From assembly GCA_902779505.1 (NCBI GenBank), contig CACZBZ010000005.1, forward strand, positions 28,659 through 92,658: a DNA stretch of 64,000 bases, read 5' to 3'. Below are positions 31,668 to 40,827 of this stretch, piece by piece; the first letter of the stretch is position 1, and every line of letters begins with the position of its first letter. The DNA comes from an uncultured Lachnospiraceae bacterium. GTDB taxonomy: Bacteria; Bacillota; Clostridia; Lachnospirales; Lachnospiraceae. The notes under the pieces were generated by a model. The model was not told the DNA's origin, did not search any database, and saw only the letters and a program-made list of their open reading frames with translations. The position numbers and the translations under genes are program-made.

Positions 31668-32933
31668 TTATTTTTTTTTCGAAATAATCCACCAGAGGAC
31701 TTCATGTATATTCATCGTTCCATCTGCTTTTATAAAAGGACGGAAATTGAAGTTTGCCGGGATCATAATAGTAGTTGTCAGTCCTCCTGAAACTGATATC
31801 TTAACGTTATATGCAAACCTGCTATTCTGCAAAAGAAGACTTACAGTGGCAGGGTCAAGTATATCAATATTTGTCATATCAAGATCCACTGCACTGCGGG
31901 CGTTTACTTCCCTATCACTCGTCTTTGCACTGAGCAATGTTTGGATTTCAGCCAGCTGTGCACTCGCTGCCTGCTGTTTCGCAGCCTTCTCGGCTGCTAT
32001 GGTTGCAGCGGCATTTTCCGGAGTCAGTGAAATATCCGTAAGGAATGCCTTCATCGCATCGTCGTCATAACGACTAAGTGTCATAAACTCAGCGGACGTC
32101 TCAGTAAGAGCCGATGTAGCCTTCGGTGGGAACACGCCATTGCTACACACTGCTCTGATGAATTCGAACCCGACATACCCGGTATAATCGACCATCTCCT
32201 TTAACGTATACTTGTAGTTTGCCGGAATAAATATCTCCTTAGGCTCACCATTATATATATATTTGATTGTTACAGGAACGCCCCTCTTTATCAACTCGTC
32301 CAACGCACTACATGTGGCAAAATCAAAGCTAATCCAGTTTCCTGCTTCTATCGTAAGTCCATTCTTCTTAAGTCCGGCCAGAGCTGTTGGATTATTAGCG
32401 ACACTCTGCATCTGTCTTAATTTATCCTTCACCTGAGACTTAACGCCATCCAAAAAATACTTCATAGTCTGATCAGGATTGGTTCCCTCTTCCTCAGGAG
32501 GATTCGGCGTAGAAGTCGGTCCCGTATCAGAAACTGTAGTAGGGGTATGTTCTGTTTCATCCTCAACAAAATGCGCGGTTATGTTCACGCTCTTTGCCGG
32601 CATAGTGAAAGAAATGGATGAACTATCTGTAGCTCCCGAAATATTAATATCTGTTTCAGATTCTATTGTCCAATTTCCGAATCTGTAGTTGGCTGCCGGA
32701 TTTGCAACAATGCTTATTGATGCACCGGCTTCTACATCATACGGCGAAGAACTTACCGGAGCTTCAGCATTTATCGTAACGTCAAAAGTACCGCCTCCAT
32801 TTCCATCAACAGCGACAGTTAATGTATAACCCGTAACTGCTTCAACATCTGCCTTATTAAACAGACTCAGCACAATCCCTAATGCCGTCACAAGCATCAG
32901 TCTCATTAAAATTTGCCTTGTTTTTCCCATCAT
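31668..32933 (-). CDS. secreted protein with InlB B-repeat-like domain and a duplicated C-terminal module
   Basis: About 421 aa. A basic and hydrophobic N terminus (MMGKTRQILMRLMLVTALG) looks like a signal peptide ending near ADVEA. Residues about 35-125 resemble a B-repeat/beta-grasp surface domain (NYRFGNWTIES, SFTMPAKSVNITAHF). A Pro/Thr/Glu-rich linker follows (TPTTVSDTGPTSTPNPPEEE). The rest contains two copies of a module with the pattern V-x-I, about ten residues, then IPAN: VPVTIKYIYNGEPKEIFIPAN near 215 and YNVKISVSGGLTTTIMIPAN near 375. Between them lies an Ala-rich coiled segment. No sorting signal is seen. The start at 32933 is chosen for its GAGAG site; an ATG at 32969 lacks one. 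Likely extracellular, role unknown. Confidence 0.72.
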   Translation of the reverse strand: MMGKTRQILMRLMLVTALGIVLSLFNKADVEAVTGYTLTVAVDGNGGGTFDVTINAEAPVSSSPYDVEAGASISIVANPAANYRFGNWTIESETDINISGATDSSSISFTMPAKSVNITAHFVEDETEHTPTTVSDTGPTSTPNPPEEEGTNPDQTMKYFLDGVKSQVKDKLRQMQSVANNPTALAGLKKNGLTIEAGNWISFDFATCSALDELIKRGVPVTIKYIYNGEPKEIFIPANYKYTLKEMVDYTGYVGFEFIRAVCSNGVFPPKATSALTETSAEFMTLSRYDDDAMKAFLTDISLTPENAAATIAAEKAAKQQAASAQLAEIQTLLSAKTSDREVNARSAVDLDMTNIDILDPATVSLLLQNSRFAYNVKISVSGGLTTTIMIPANFNFRPFIKADGTMNIHEVLWWIISKKK

Positions 32934-32979
32934 AAGAAGTACTCTCTCTTTACACTGACTATTTCTCATTATGCTTTAA

Positions 32980-33204
32980 TTACCTTAACTCTCCCATTTC
33001 CATAGCAAGATCTTCTTTGAATTCTTCCTCAGCCGATGCTGTATTATTGCCGTTTGCTGAATTATTGCCGTTGTAGCTTCCTATAGTGATACCTTTTTTA
33101 ACCGGTGCCATAATGATGCCTACCACGGTTCCAAAGAAGAATCCCAAAAGGAGTATGATTATCTTCTCTCTTCTTTTGTAGAGTTCATATAAAAACTTTT
33201 TCAC
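32980..33204 (-). CDS. small membrane-anchored protein (YtxH-like)
   Basis: This 74-aa protein has a basic N terminus (KKFLYELYKRREK), one membrane segment (IIILLLGFFFGTVVGIIMAP), and an Asn/Ser-rich then acidic tail. The glycine-rich membrane helix ending in AP-K recalls YtxH-type stress proteins, but similarity is weak. Translation starts at a GTG at 33204, six bases after a perfect GGGAGG. The GTG at 33222 lies upstream of that site. It precedes the secreted B-repeat protein gene by ten to fifty bases, so the two are probably cotranscribed and perhaps act together at the cell surface. Confidence 0.65.
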   Translation of the reverse strand: MKKFLYELYKRREKIIILLLGFFFGTVVGIIMAPVKKGITIGSYNGNNSANGNNTASAEEEFKEDLAMEMGELR

Positions 33205-33339
33205 TTCTAACCTCCCAATCACAACGCTTTTTTAATACATTTCGCAGTCATAAAAAAACTGACTGTCACTGTATTATTCTACCATATGCGTATCTGATTT
33301 CAAACATAAGCAAGTTTTTGGCTTTTTCAATACGTTATC

Positions 33340-34566
33340 CTATACCCTGGCTAAATTGGGATAAGTCTTCTTGAGTTCTTCTTTATTGTCATACATCATA
33401 TTATCTACTATTTGCATAGCGTCATCGATGCTTTCATTCTGAACAATGTAGTAAGCACTGGCCACAGAAAAATGATAATCCAGCTCTATATTCTTTTCCG
33501 CTATTTTATCTTTGAACTTCTGATACATAGCCTCAAAATCACTCTGATTGTTCCCAATACTGATAATACAGAATTCATCCCCACCGATACGATAGCAGTT
33601 TTCTTTATCCGAAAAAGTTTCTTTTATGATCAATGCAACATTTTTAATTGCCTCGTCACCTGTATTGTGTCCAAAGGTGTCATTCAAATATTTCAGAAAA
33701 TTCAAATCAGCCATAAGAATTATGATCATATTCTGTTCTTTGATTTTTCTCATATTTGTTCTTAAATCTAACTCTTTTTCCTCAAATGCGGTACGATTTA
33801 ATAATTCTGTCATTTGATCCACATGGGCAAGTTCATAGTATTTTTTATTCAGCTTCTCTAACTCTGATTTTGTTGTTTCCAACTCCTCGAGAGTAGTTTG
33901 CAATTTTGCATAGTCCGGTGTTTCCAAAGAAAAGAGCGTAACCAACATAATCAGTGAAGCACCAAGCATGATGATTAATATGTTCTGGAAAAATAAGACC
34001 TGCAGTATTATTGGCAGAACATAGAGTGATATAATAATGGACCCATATATAATCTGTGATTTTCCAAGTATTCTTATGTTTATAAACATGGATATTCCTG
34101 CCATTACAATAAACAGGATCGAAACGAAATGCATAACATAGAAATAGTCACCATGAGTATATATATTATCTTTCGTGATATAAAAGAAAAATCCCCCAAA
34201 CATATTGGCAATGATTGCAATTTCCTCTATTATCAGCATTATCAGCTTTGCTTTTAGAAAGGGCTTTTTCCCGTTTTCAGGTATGATGTGATAATCAATA
34301 TAGGCCCCCAGCAAATAACAAAGTGCCGTACCCAAAAAGAAATATGCCGTGTTCACCAGGATATTAGTGAATCTTGAGAAGATATCATTATAGGATATTA
34401 CATACGCCGATAATATGTCGAAAGACTGAGTAAAGATCAGAATTATACTCATAATTCTGAAAAGCATATTCTTCCTGTTTCTCATCGGATATTCAATACA
34501 GGAATACACAAATATAAAAAGGACAAATATTTGTGCAGTTATTTCATATTCCACATCATATAGCAT
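33340..34566 (-). CDS. membrane-bound diguanylate cyclase (GGDEF)
   Basis: This 408-aa protein has six to eight hydrophobic segments in residues 10-215, then a coiled coil (LQTTLEELETTKSELEKLNKKY, split over 222-243), and a GGDEF domain from about 245. The catalytic motif GGDEF is intact at 328-332, and DLNFLKYLNDTFGHNTGDEA is the substrate-binding region. The inhibitory RxxD site upstream of GGDEF is not conserved (SDKE in that place), so product inhibition may be absent. It should make c-di-GMP in response to a signal at the membrane. No EAL or HD-GYP partner is in the window. It stands alone, with two direct repeats upstream. Confidence 0.88.
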   Translation of the reverse strand: MLYDVEYEITAQIFVLFIFVYSCIEYPMRNRKNMLFRIMSIILIFTQSFDILSAYVISYNDIFSRFTNILVNTAYFFLGTALCYLLGAYIDYHIIPENGKKPFLKAKLIMLIIEEIAIIANMFGGFFFYITKDNIYTHGDYFYVMHFVSILFIVMAGISMFINIRILGKSQIIYGSIIISLYVLPIILQVLFFQNILIIMLGASLIMLVTLFSLETPDYAKLQTTLEELETTKSELEKLNKKYYELAHVDQMTELLNRTAFEEKELDLRTNMRKIKEQNMIIILMADLNFLKYLNDTFGHNTGDEAIKNVALIIKETFSDKENCYRIGGDEFCIISIGNNQSDFEAMYQKFKDKIAEKNIELDYHFSVASAYYIVQNESIDDAMQIVDNMMYDNKEELKKTYPNLARV

Positions 34567-34660
34567 AGCTATTACCTCATAAAGAAAACGTACGATTCTT
34601 GGTTCATTTGAGAATATATTTTATCATATATGTCCGCTACAGGGCAAAGACTGTATTTTT

Positions 34661-34706
34661 TGTCAAAAATACAAGTATAAATAGCTCTATTCTGTCAAAA
34701 ATACAA
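34661..34706 (-). repeat. two direct repeats upstream of the GGDEF gene
   Basis: TGTCAAAAATACAA occurs at 34661-34674 and again at 34693-34706, 32 bases apart, i.e. three helical turns. Read on the minus strand each contains TTGACA. They may be alternative -35 boxes or a regulator site; the rest of the 220-base gap is AT-rich with no other feature. Confidence 0.5.
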
Positions 34707-34786
34707 CACCAACATGAATTAATATTTTTTCCAAATGCAACCGCTATGGTATGAAAAAGTAACTGTTTGAGATGCACATATACATT

Positions 34787-35692
34787 CTATTCCAATAAGT
34801 ATTTTTTTATTTTTGCCGTCATAAGCTTAGTATCAAATGCAGAGTGTTCTCCCTCGATTGTTATTATGAGTCCATCGCCTATTAATAAACCATTAGACTC
34901 GTACAGATTAAGCTTAGTGGCCATACTATCCCGGTATTCGGCATTATCTGCCAATCCAAAATGCTCCCAATACCATGTCCTCCTCGTTTTCATATTCAAC
35001 ACTGTGAAATCGGGATAGCAATGTGTCCCTTGCCCCAATGCAAGCCTGCTCTCGTACACATAGGGAATCTTCATATCGTATAATTTATCAGCAATTATTT
35101 TTTCGGATTTTGAACGAACAATTTCACCCCGTTCAGTATCATATCTGGTGTTCATTTCATATTCGTTCATACATCCCTGATGCATGTCATACCATTTTTC
35201 AAGAAAATCACTATCCATTAAGAATATTGGTTGAATTAGTCTCTGTTTTTCTTCCTTAAGACAGCCATATACATGGTACAGCTTCATGGTATCACTAATG
35301 GATGGCACATCATCCGATGCAAGTAGCCTGTCTGTCTCACTGATCAACAGTTCATAATAGTCACGCGCGGCCAGCTGTTCGGCATATTCAATTCGAGCTG
35401 ATGAAATATATTGCTTCCTGCTTTGGTGCGTTCTTGAATAACTATAATACTGTGTGTAGCCATTGCTTTTTGATATTATCAAAGTTTCCTTGGGTAATTC
35501 ATCCAGAAGCTGACTTAATCTCTTTCTTAATGAAAGCAACTCCTTTCTTGTCATAGCCACAAATCCCCGTTCATCAATGTCGATTAGAGGTGCCATTAAG
35601 GAAATCTTCTTGTTGGATTGGATTGATTGTGAAGTCAGCCTGAATGAAGTATCTTCAAGTTGTGTTGGATATGCCTGTGCGTATGTGCTCAT
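34787..35692 (-). CDS. stand-alone PD-(D/E)XK nuclease-like protein
   Basis: This 301-aa protein has a helical N-terminal part (residues 45-150; a long TRKELLSLRKRLSQLLDEL helix) and a C-terminal restriction-endonuclease-like fold. The expected residues are in order: E197 in SKSEKIIADKL, D228 in YPDFTVLN, E243 in WYWEHFG and K260 in SMATKLNLY. The YPDF-WEHFG pairing is seen in nuclease domains attached to some helicases, but no helicase is fused or adjacent here. The start at 35692 has AGGAG seven bases before it. It has its own promoter and a repeat-rich leader, and it lies beside the 85-bp palindrome array. A defence or DNA-repair role is possible; I cannot name the family. Confidence 0.7.
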   Translation of the reverse strand: MSTYAQAYPTQLEDTSFRLTSQSIQSNKKISLMAPLIDIDERGFVAMTRKELLSLRKRLSQLLDELPKETLIISKSNGYTQYYSYSRTHQSRKQYISSARIEYAEQLAARDYYELLISETDRLLASDDVPSISDTMKLYHVYGCLKEEKQRLIQPIFLMDSDFLEKWYDMHQGCMNEYEMNTRYDTERGEIVRSKSEKIIADKLYDMKIPYVYESRLALGQGTHCYPDFTVLNMKTRRTWYWEHFGLADNAEYRDSMATKLNLYESNGLLIGDGLIITIEGEHSAFDTKLMTAKIKKYLLE

Positions 35693-35721
35693 ACTATTCT
35701 CCTGATATTGATGTGAATCTT

Positions 35722-35760
35722 GCATTGCATAGTTGGTGCAACGAAAGGTTGGCGCAATGC
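35722..35760 (-). promoter_or_regulatory. inverted repeat in the nuclease gene leader
   Basis: GCATTGC (35722-35728) and GCAATGC (35754-35760) are inverted around 25 bases that hold two near-copies of GTTGGYGCAA. Together with the CAATGCAAGAT direct repeats flanking them, this is a dense regulatory-looking leader between the promoter and the ATG of the nuclease gene. Confidence 0.45.
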
Positions 35761-35773
35761 GATATGTACCCAT

Positions 35774-35802
35774 AATGTACGATATAGATCTTGCATTGTC
35801 AA
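35774..35802 (-). promoter_or_regulatory. promoter of the nuclease gene
   Basis: Read on the minus strand, TTGACA (35797-35802) is a perfect -35 and TACATT (35774-35779) a fair -10, with 17 bases between them. The start lies about 75 bases before the ATG. Confidence 0.6.
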
Positions 35803-35916
35803 GAGGTTTTCTGACAAGCAAGCATATTTCTACAGGTCAAGCAGCCTTATGGCACCCCCCTGACAAGTCGCACTCTGGCAAACCGCACCCTGGCAAGCCA
35901 CCTCCTTGCTAAGGCT

Positions 35917-36466
35917 TTACGGAACAGCAGTCACAATTCCACTGGTTGTTCCGTAAAATCCAATCAGAATCTACCAAGTAAGTGGCTTCCTGCCGATGAT
36001 TTTACGGAACAGGCTCCACTATTCACGCAAGTGTTCCGTAATATGAAGGCCTGCGAAGCCTGATCAGGTTACAACAACAGTCAGAATTACGGAACAGCAG
36101 CCACAATTCCACTGGTTGTTCCGTAAATTCCACTCCAAATCTACTAGGCTTGTGGCTTCCTCACGGTGATTTTACGGAACAGGCTCCACTATTCACGCAA
36201 GTGTTCCGTAATATTGAGGCCAGCAAGGCTTGATTAAGCTGCAACATAAGTCAGAATTACGGAACAACAACTACAATTCCACTGGTTGTTCCGTAAAATC
36301 CACTCCAAATCTACCGGCCATGAGACTTCCTGCCTGTGATTTTACGGAACAACCACCACGATTCAAGCAAATGTTCCGTAATATGATGGCCTGCGAAGCT
36401 TGATCAGGTTACAACAACAGCCAGAATTACGGAACAGGCACCGGGATTCAGGCATGTGTTCCGTAA
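35917..36466. repeat. array of seven palindromic elements at an exact 85-bp period
   Basis: Each unit is TTACGGAACA, 20 bases, TGTTCCGTAA (40 bp). Units start at 35917, 36002, 36087, 36172, 36257, 36342 and 36427, always 85 bp apart. Arms are invariant in all seven. Loops alternate between two types: A (with TCCACTGGT) at 35917, 36087 and 36257, and B (with ATTCACGCAAG or similar) at 36002, 36172 and 36342; the seventh is mixed. The 45-bp separators also alternate, so the higher repeat is 170 bp, about 3.2 copies. 85 bp is close to eight helical turns, placing all units on one face of the DNA. No coding frame explains it. It lies between the nuclease gene promoter and the str-operon terminators. 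Confidence 0.9.
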
Positions 36467-36524
36467 AATCCCCGAAAGTAAACAAAACTAAACAGCTCCC
36501 GAGGAAGTCCCAAAAGCAAGCAAG

Positions 36525-36557
36525 CAAAAAAGCCTCCCGAGGAAACCTCGGAAGGCT
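36525..36557 (-). terminator. second terminator downstream of tuf
   Basis: AGCCTCCCGAGG and CCTCGGAAGGCT pair with one mismatch around AAA. On the minus strand six T follow. It stops anything reading through from tuf before the palindrome array. Confidence 0.82.
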
Positions 36558-36589
36558 ATGTAAATACTAGCTTCGTGAACTATCGACCA

Positions 36590-36712
36590 GCGAATTCAGA
36601 TTGCTTCGCAATCTTCATGTTCGCGTCTGTCGCCGCGAACATCCGCTCATTAAAAAATGCCCGAATACAAGCAAGCTTGTATCGGGCATTTTATCATTCG
36701 CTTTGAATTCGC
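36590..36712 (-). repeat. nested inverted repeats downstream of tuf
   Basis: GCGAATTCA (36590-36598) and TGAATTCGC (36704-36712) enclose three hairpins in a row: AGATTGC/GCAATCT (36598-36614), TGTTCGCG/CGCGAACA (36618-36641) and the tuf terminator. The whole could fold as one branched structure in the 3' untranslated region of the tuf mRNA. Confidence 0.55.
36654..36693 (-). terminator. tuf terminator
   Basis: AAATGCCCGAATACAAGC and GCTTGTATCGGGCATTT pair almost perfectly. The minus-strand end is six T. It lies about 40 bases past the tuf stop. Confidence 0.85.
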
Positions 36713-36728
36713 TTCTCGTTACTCGCGA

Positions 36729-37919
36729 CTATTCGATGATAGTAGCAACTCTACCAGAACCTACTGTTCTACCACCCTCACGGATAGCAAATGTAAGACC
36801 CTGCTCCATAGCGATAGGATGGATGAGCTCGATTGTCATCTCAATGTTATCACCAGGCATGCACATCTCTGTACCTGCAGGAAGGTTACATACACCAGTT
36901 ACGTCTGTTGTTCTGAAGTAGAACTGAGGACGATAGTTGTTGAAGAAAGGAGTATGACGACCACCTTCATCCTTTGTAAGAACGTAAACCTGAGCAGTAA
37001 ACTTTGTATGACATGTTACTGTACCGGGCTTAGCAAGGATCTGTCCACGCTCGATATCTGTTCTCTGGATACCACGGAGAAGAACACCGATGTTATCACC
37101 TGCATATGCCTCATCAAGAAGCTTTCTGAACATCTCGATACCTGTTACAACTGACTTCTGTGTCTCTTCCTTGATACCAACGATTTCAACTTCTTCAGAC
37201 ATCTTAAGAGTACCACGCTCTACTCTACCTGTAGCAACTGTACCACGACCTGTGATTGAGAATACGTCCTCTATTGGCATAAGGAAAGGCTTGTCTGTCT
37301 CTCTCTGAGGATCAGGGATGTATGAATCTACGGTATCCATGAGCTCCATGATCTTGTCGCCCCACTCACCGTTGGGATCTTCAAGAGCCTTAAGAGCTGA
37401 ACCCTTAACGATAGGACATCCTTCGAAACCATACTCTTCAAGCTGCTCTGTAACTTCCATCTCAACGAGCTCGATAAGCTCAGGATCATCAACCATATCA
37501 CACTTGTTAAGGAATACTACGATGTAAGGAACACCTACCTGACGAGAAAGGAGGATATGCTCCTTTGTCTGAGCCATAACACCGTCTGTTGCAGCAACAA
37601 CGAGGATAGCACCATCCATCTGAGCTGCACCTGTGATCATGTTCTTAACGTAGTCAGCATGTCCGGGACAGTCAACGTGTGCGTAATGTCTCTTCTCTGT
37701 CTGGTACTCAACGTGAGCTGTAGAGATTGTGATACCTCTTTCTCTCTCTTCGGGAGCCTTATCGATATTCTCGAAATCTACCTTTTCATTTCCGGCTACT
37801 CTCTCAGCAAGAACCTTTGTGATTGCAGCTGTAAGAGTTGTCTTACCATGGTCTACGTGTCCGATAGTACCAATGTTACAATGAGGCTTATTACCTCTCT
37901 CGAAATGTGCCTTTGCCAT
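36729..37919 (-). CDS. tuf: elongation factor Tu
   Basis: This 396-aa GTPase delivers aminoacyl-tRNA to the ribosome. G1 [10 protein letters not shown] is near 20, G3 DCPGHADY near 81, G4 NKCDM near 136 and G5 SALKAL near 174. Domains 2 and 3 follow and end in [12 protein letters not shown]. Codon use is strongly biased, with repeated preferred codons, as expected for a highly expressed gene. It is last in rpsL-rpsG-fusA-tuf, 149 bases after fusA, with a hairpin in between and two terminators after it. Confidence 0.99.
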   Translation of the reverse strand: MAKAHFERGNKPHCNIGTIGHVDHGKTTLTAAITKVLAERVAGNEKVDFENIDKAPEERERGITISTAHVEYQTEKRHYAHVDCPGHADYVKNMITGAAQMDGAILVVAATDGVMAQTKEHILLSRQVGVPYIVVFLNKCDMVDDPELIELVEMEVTEQLEEYGFEGCPIVKGSALKALEDPNGEWGDKIMELMDTVDSYIPDPQRETDKPFLMPIEDVFSITGRGTVATGRVERGTLKMSEEVEIVGIKEETQKSVVTGIEMFRKLLDEAYAGDNIGVLLRGIQRTDIERGQILAKPGTVTCHTKFTAQVYVLTKDEGGRHTPFFNNYRPQFYFRTTDVTGVCNLPAGTEMCMPGDNIEMTIELIHPIAMEQGLTFAIREGGRTVGSGRVATIIE

Positions 37920-38037
37920 TTTTACTTTCCTCCTAGAAAACTATGTTGTTAATATACTTTTTTACTCCCCAACCGGGGTTTAACTCGGCTATCTTCGATT
38001 ATATTAAATAAAGCGAAGATTTTCAAGTATTTTTAAC

Positions 38038-38060
38038 CCTGTGCAGCATGGCTGCACAGG
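38038..38060 (-). terminator. hairpin between fusA and tuf
   Basis: CCTGTGCAG and CTGCACAGG form a nine-pair stem with a five-base loop, immediately after the fusA stop. The minus-strand tail (GTTAAAAATAC) is a poor U-tract, so partial termination or mRNA protection is likelier than a full stop. Confidence 0.5.
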
Positions 38061-38068
38061 TCATTTTT

Positions 38069-40189
38069 TTAGTTGCTTGCTTTTGCAGCAAGTACCTTGT
38101 CAGCTACGTTCTTAGGTACCGGCTCATACTTCTCGAAGAACATTGAGTAGTTACCACGACCCTGTGTCTTAGAACGAAGGTCTGTAGAGTAGCCAAACAT
38201 CTCAGCAAGAGGAACATAGCCTCTTACGATCTTACCGCCGCCAAGGTCGTCCATACCTTCGATACGACCACGACGAGAGTTGATATCACCGATAACATCA
38301 CCCATGTATTCCTCAGGCATTGTTACTTCAACCTTCATGATAGGCTCAAGAAGAACGGGAGCGGCCTTAGCCATAGCTTCCTTGAAGCACATAGAACCTG
38401 CAATGTGGAATGCCATTTCTGATGAATCGACTTCATGGTAAGAACCATCGTATACAGTAGCATGAATACCAACAACAGGGAATCCACCGAGTGAACCGGC
38501 CTTTGTTGCTTCTTCAATACCTTCACCGACTGCAGGGATGTATTCCTTGGGAATAGCACCACCGACAACCTCTGAGTCGAACTTGAAGAGTTCTTCTCCG
38601 TTGGCATCCATCGGCTCGAAACGTACTTTACAGTGACCGTACTGTCCACGACCACCGGACTGCTTTGCATACTTGTATTCCTGGTCAACAGGCTTTGTAA
38701 ATGTCTCCTTGTAAGCAACCTGAGGAGCACCTACGTTAGCCTCAACCTTAAATTCACGAAGAAGTCTGTCAACGATGATCTCAAGGTGGAGCTCACCCAT
38801 ACCTGCGATGATCGTCTGTCCTGTTTCAGGATCAGTATGAGCACGGAATGTAGGATCTTCTTCTGCAAGTTTTGCAAGAGATTCTCCAAGCTTGCCCTGT
38901 CCTGCCTTTGTCTTGGGCTCGATAGCTAACTCGATAACGGGCTCCGGGAACTCCATAGACTCTAAGATAACAGGATGCTGCTCATCACAGATTGTATCAC
39001 CTGTTGATGTGAACTTGAATCCGACAGCTGCTGCGATATCACCTGAGTAAACCTTATCAAGCTCTGCTCTGTGGTTAGCATGCATCTGGAGGATACGTCC
39101 AACACGTTCCTTCTTATTCTTTGTTGAGTTAAATACATATGAACCTGAGTTCATTGTACCTGAATATACTCTGAAGAATGCGAGCTTACCAACGAATGGA
39201 TCGGCCATGATCTTGAATGCGAGAGCTGAGAAAGGCTCTTCATCCGAAGAATGTCTCTCGATCTCGTTGCCATCCATATCTGTACCCTTAATAGCAGGGA
39301 TATCAAGTGGAGACGGCATATATTCGATTACGGCATCAAGAAGCTTCTGTACACCCTTGTTTCTGTAAGCTGTACCACAGCATACAGGTACGGCTGCACA
39401 TTCACATGTTGCCTTACGTAATACCTTCTTAAGCTCGTCTACTGAAGGCTCTTCACCTTCAAGGTAAGCCATCATAAGATCATCATCAAGCTCACAGATC
39501 TTCTCAATAAGCTCTTCATGATACTTATCAGCTTCTGCCTTCATATCATCGGGAACATCAACGATTGAGATATCCTCACCCTTATCATCATTGTAGATGT
39601 AAGCCTGCATCTCAAAAAGATCGATGATTCCCTTGAAATCATCTTCCTTACCGATAGGAAGCTGTAATACGATAGCATTCTTGCCCAGTCTGTTACGGAT
39701 CTGGTCAACTGCTGCGTAGAAATTGGCACCCAATATATCCATCTTGTTGATGAATGCCATTCTGGGTACGTTGTATGTATCAGCCTGACGCCATACATTC
39801 TCTGACTGAGGCTCAACACCACCCTTAGCACAGAATACACCTACAGCACCATCCAATACTCTGAGTGAACGCTCAACTTCTACAGTGAAGTCTACGTGTC
39901 CGGGAGTATCAATGATGTTGATACGATGCTCTAAAGCTCCTGCCTTAGGCTTAGCATGATCCTGTAAAGTCCAGTGACATGTTGTGGCAGCTGATGTAAT
40001 TGTGATACCTCTTTCCTGCTCCTGCTCCATCCAGTCCATGGTTGCTGAGCCGTCATGAGTCTCACCTATCTTGTGATTTACACCAGTGTAATATAGGATA
40101 CGCTCTGTTGTGGTTGTCTTACCCGCATCAATATGAGCCATGATACCTATGTTTCTGGTTCTATCTAATGGATATTCTCTTCCAGCCAA
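38069..40189 (-). CDS. fusA: elongation factor G
   Basis: This 706-aa translocase has the GTPase domain first ([38 protein letters not shown]). Domains II to V follow, and the domain IV loop includes the [10 protein letters not shown]-like [15 protein letters not shown] segment. The length and the single, complete five-domain layout indicate the canonical EF-G. It sits 24 bases after rpsG in the str operon and has the same strong codon bias as tuf. Confidence 0.99.
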   Translation of the reverse strand: MAGREYPLDRTRNIGIMAHIDAGKTTTTERILYYTGVNHKIGETHDGSATMDWMEQEQERGITITSAATTCHWTLQDHAKPKAGALEHRINIIDTPGHVDFTVEVERSLRVLDGAVGVFCAKGGVEPQSENVWRQADTYNVPRMAFINKMDILGANFYAAVDQIRNRLGKNAIVLQLPIGKEDDFKGIIDLFEMQAYIYNDDKGEDISIVDVPDDMKAEADKYHEELIEKICELDDDLMMAYLEGEEPSVDELKKVLRKATCECAAVPVCCGTAYRNKGVQKLLDAVIEYMPSPLDIPAIKGTDMDGNEIERHSSDEEPFSALAFKIMADPFVGKLAFFRVYSGTMNSGSYVFNSTKNKKERVGRILQMHANHRAELDKVYSGDIAAAVGFKFTSTGDTICDEQHPVILESMEFPEPVIELAIEPKTKAGQGKLGESLAKLAEEDPTFRAHTDPETGQTIIAGMGELHLEIIVDRLLREFKVEANVGAPQVAYKETFTKPVDQEYKYAKQSGGRGQYGHCKVRFEPMDANGEELFKFDSEVVGGAIPKEYIPAVGEGIEEATKAGSLGGFPVVGIHATVYDGSYHEVDSSEMAFHIAGSMCFKEAMAKAAPVLLEPIMKVEVTMPEEYMGDVIGDINSRRGRIEGMDDLGGGKIVRGYVPLAEMFGYSTDLRSKTQGRGNYSMFFEKYEPVPKNVADKVLAAKASN

Positions 40190-40213
40190 GGTTTTTTCCT
40201 CCTATATTAGTTA

Positions 40214-40684
40214 CTAGAAACGATAGTGAGCAAACGCCTTGTTTGCCTCTGCCATCTTGTGCATATCTTCTTTTCTCTTAACTGCTGCACCTGTATTGTT
40301 TGCAGCGTCAAGAATCTCATTTGCCAGTCTTTCTTCCATTGTCTTCTCTCCACGCTTACGTGAGAACATTGTAAGCCATCTGAGAGCAAGTGCCTGGCGT
40401 CTGTCAGGTCTGACTTCGATAGGTACCTGATATGTGGCACCACCGATACGTCTTGCCTTAACTTCGAGAATAGGCATGATGTTGTTCATTGCCTCTTCAA
40501 ATACTTCGAGAGCAGGCTTTCCGGCCTTCTCTTCTACTGTAGCAAATGCGCCGTATACGATCTTCTGTGCTACACCCTTCTTACCATCAAGCATAATGTT
40601 GTTGATAAGCTTGGTAACAACCTTGTTGTCGTATAAAGGATCTGCTAATACATCTCTTTTCTGAATATGTCCTTTACGTGGCAC
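40214..40684 (-). CDS. rpsG: 30S ribosomal protein S7
   Basis: This 156-aa protein nucleates the head of the 30S subunit. It begins at a GTG ([12 protein letters not shown] follows), eight bases after AAGGAGG. Longer in-frame readings upstream have no ribosome site and exceed the family length. The sequence [24 protein letters not shown] is typical. The 143-base gap to rpsL holds a small GCCGC/GCGGC hairpin (40732-40744), perhaps tied to S7 autoregulation as in other bacteria, though the known site is not recognisable. Confidence 0.98.
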   Translation of the reverse strand: MPRKGHIQKRDVLADPLYDNKVVTKLINNIMLDGKKGVAQKIVYGAFATVEEKAGKPALEVFEEAMNNIMPILEVKARRIGGATYQVPIEVRPDRRQALALRWLTMFSRKRGEKTMEERLANEILDAANNTGAAVKRKEDMHKMAEANKAFAHYRF

Positions 40685-40827
40685 GATTCTTCCCTCCTTA
40701 ATTATAGTAATTAAATCATAGGTACTCACACGCCGCTATGCGGCAACTAGTGTCCGTGTCTTCTATCTGTAAACCAGAATTCCAACACCTTTTTAGTCAT
40801 TGTGGTACTTAATAGCCTACCAAAAGA

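Noticed and set aside
35917-36466. CRISPR array reading of the 85-bp palindrome array
   Set aside because: The conserved parts are only the 10-base arms, the units are inverted repeats with 20-base internal loops, the separators are related to each other in alternation, and no cas genes are present.
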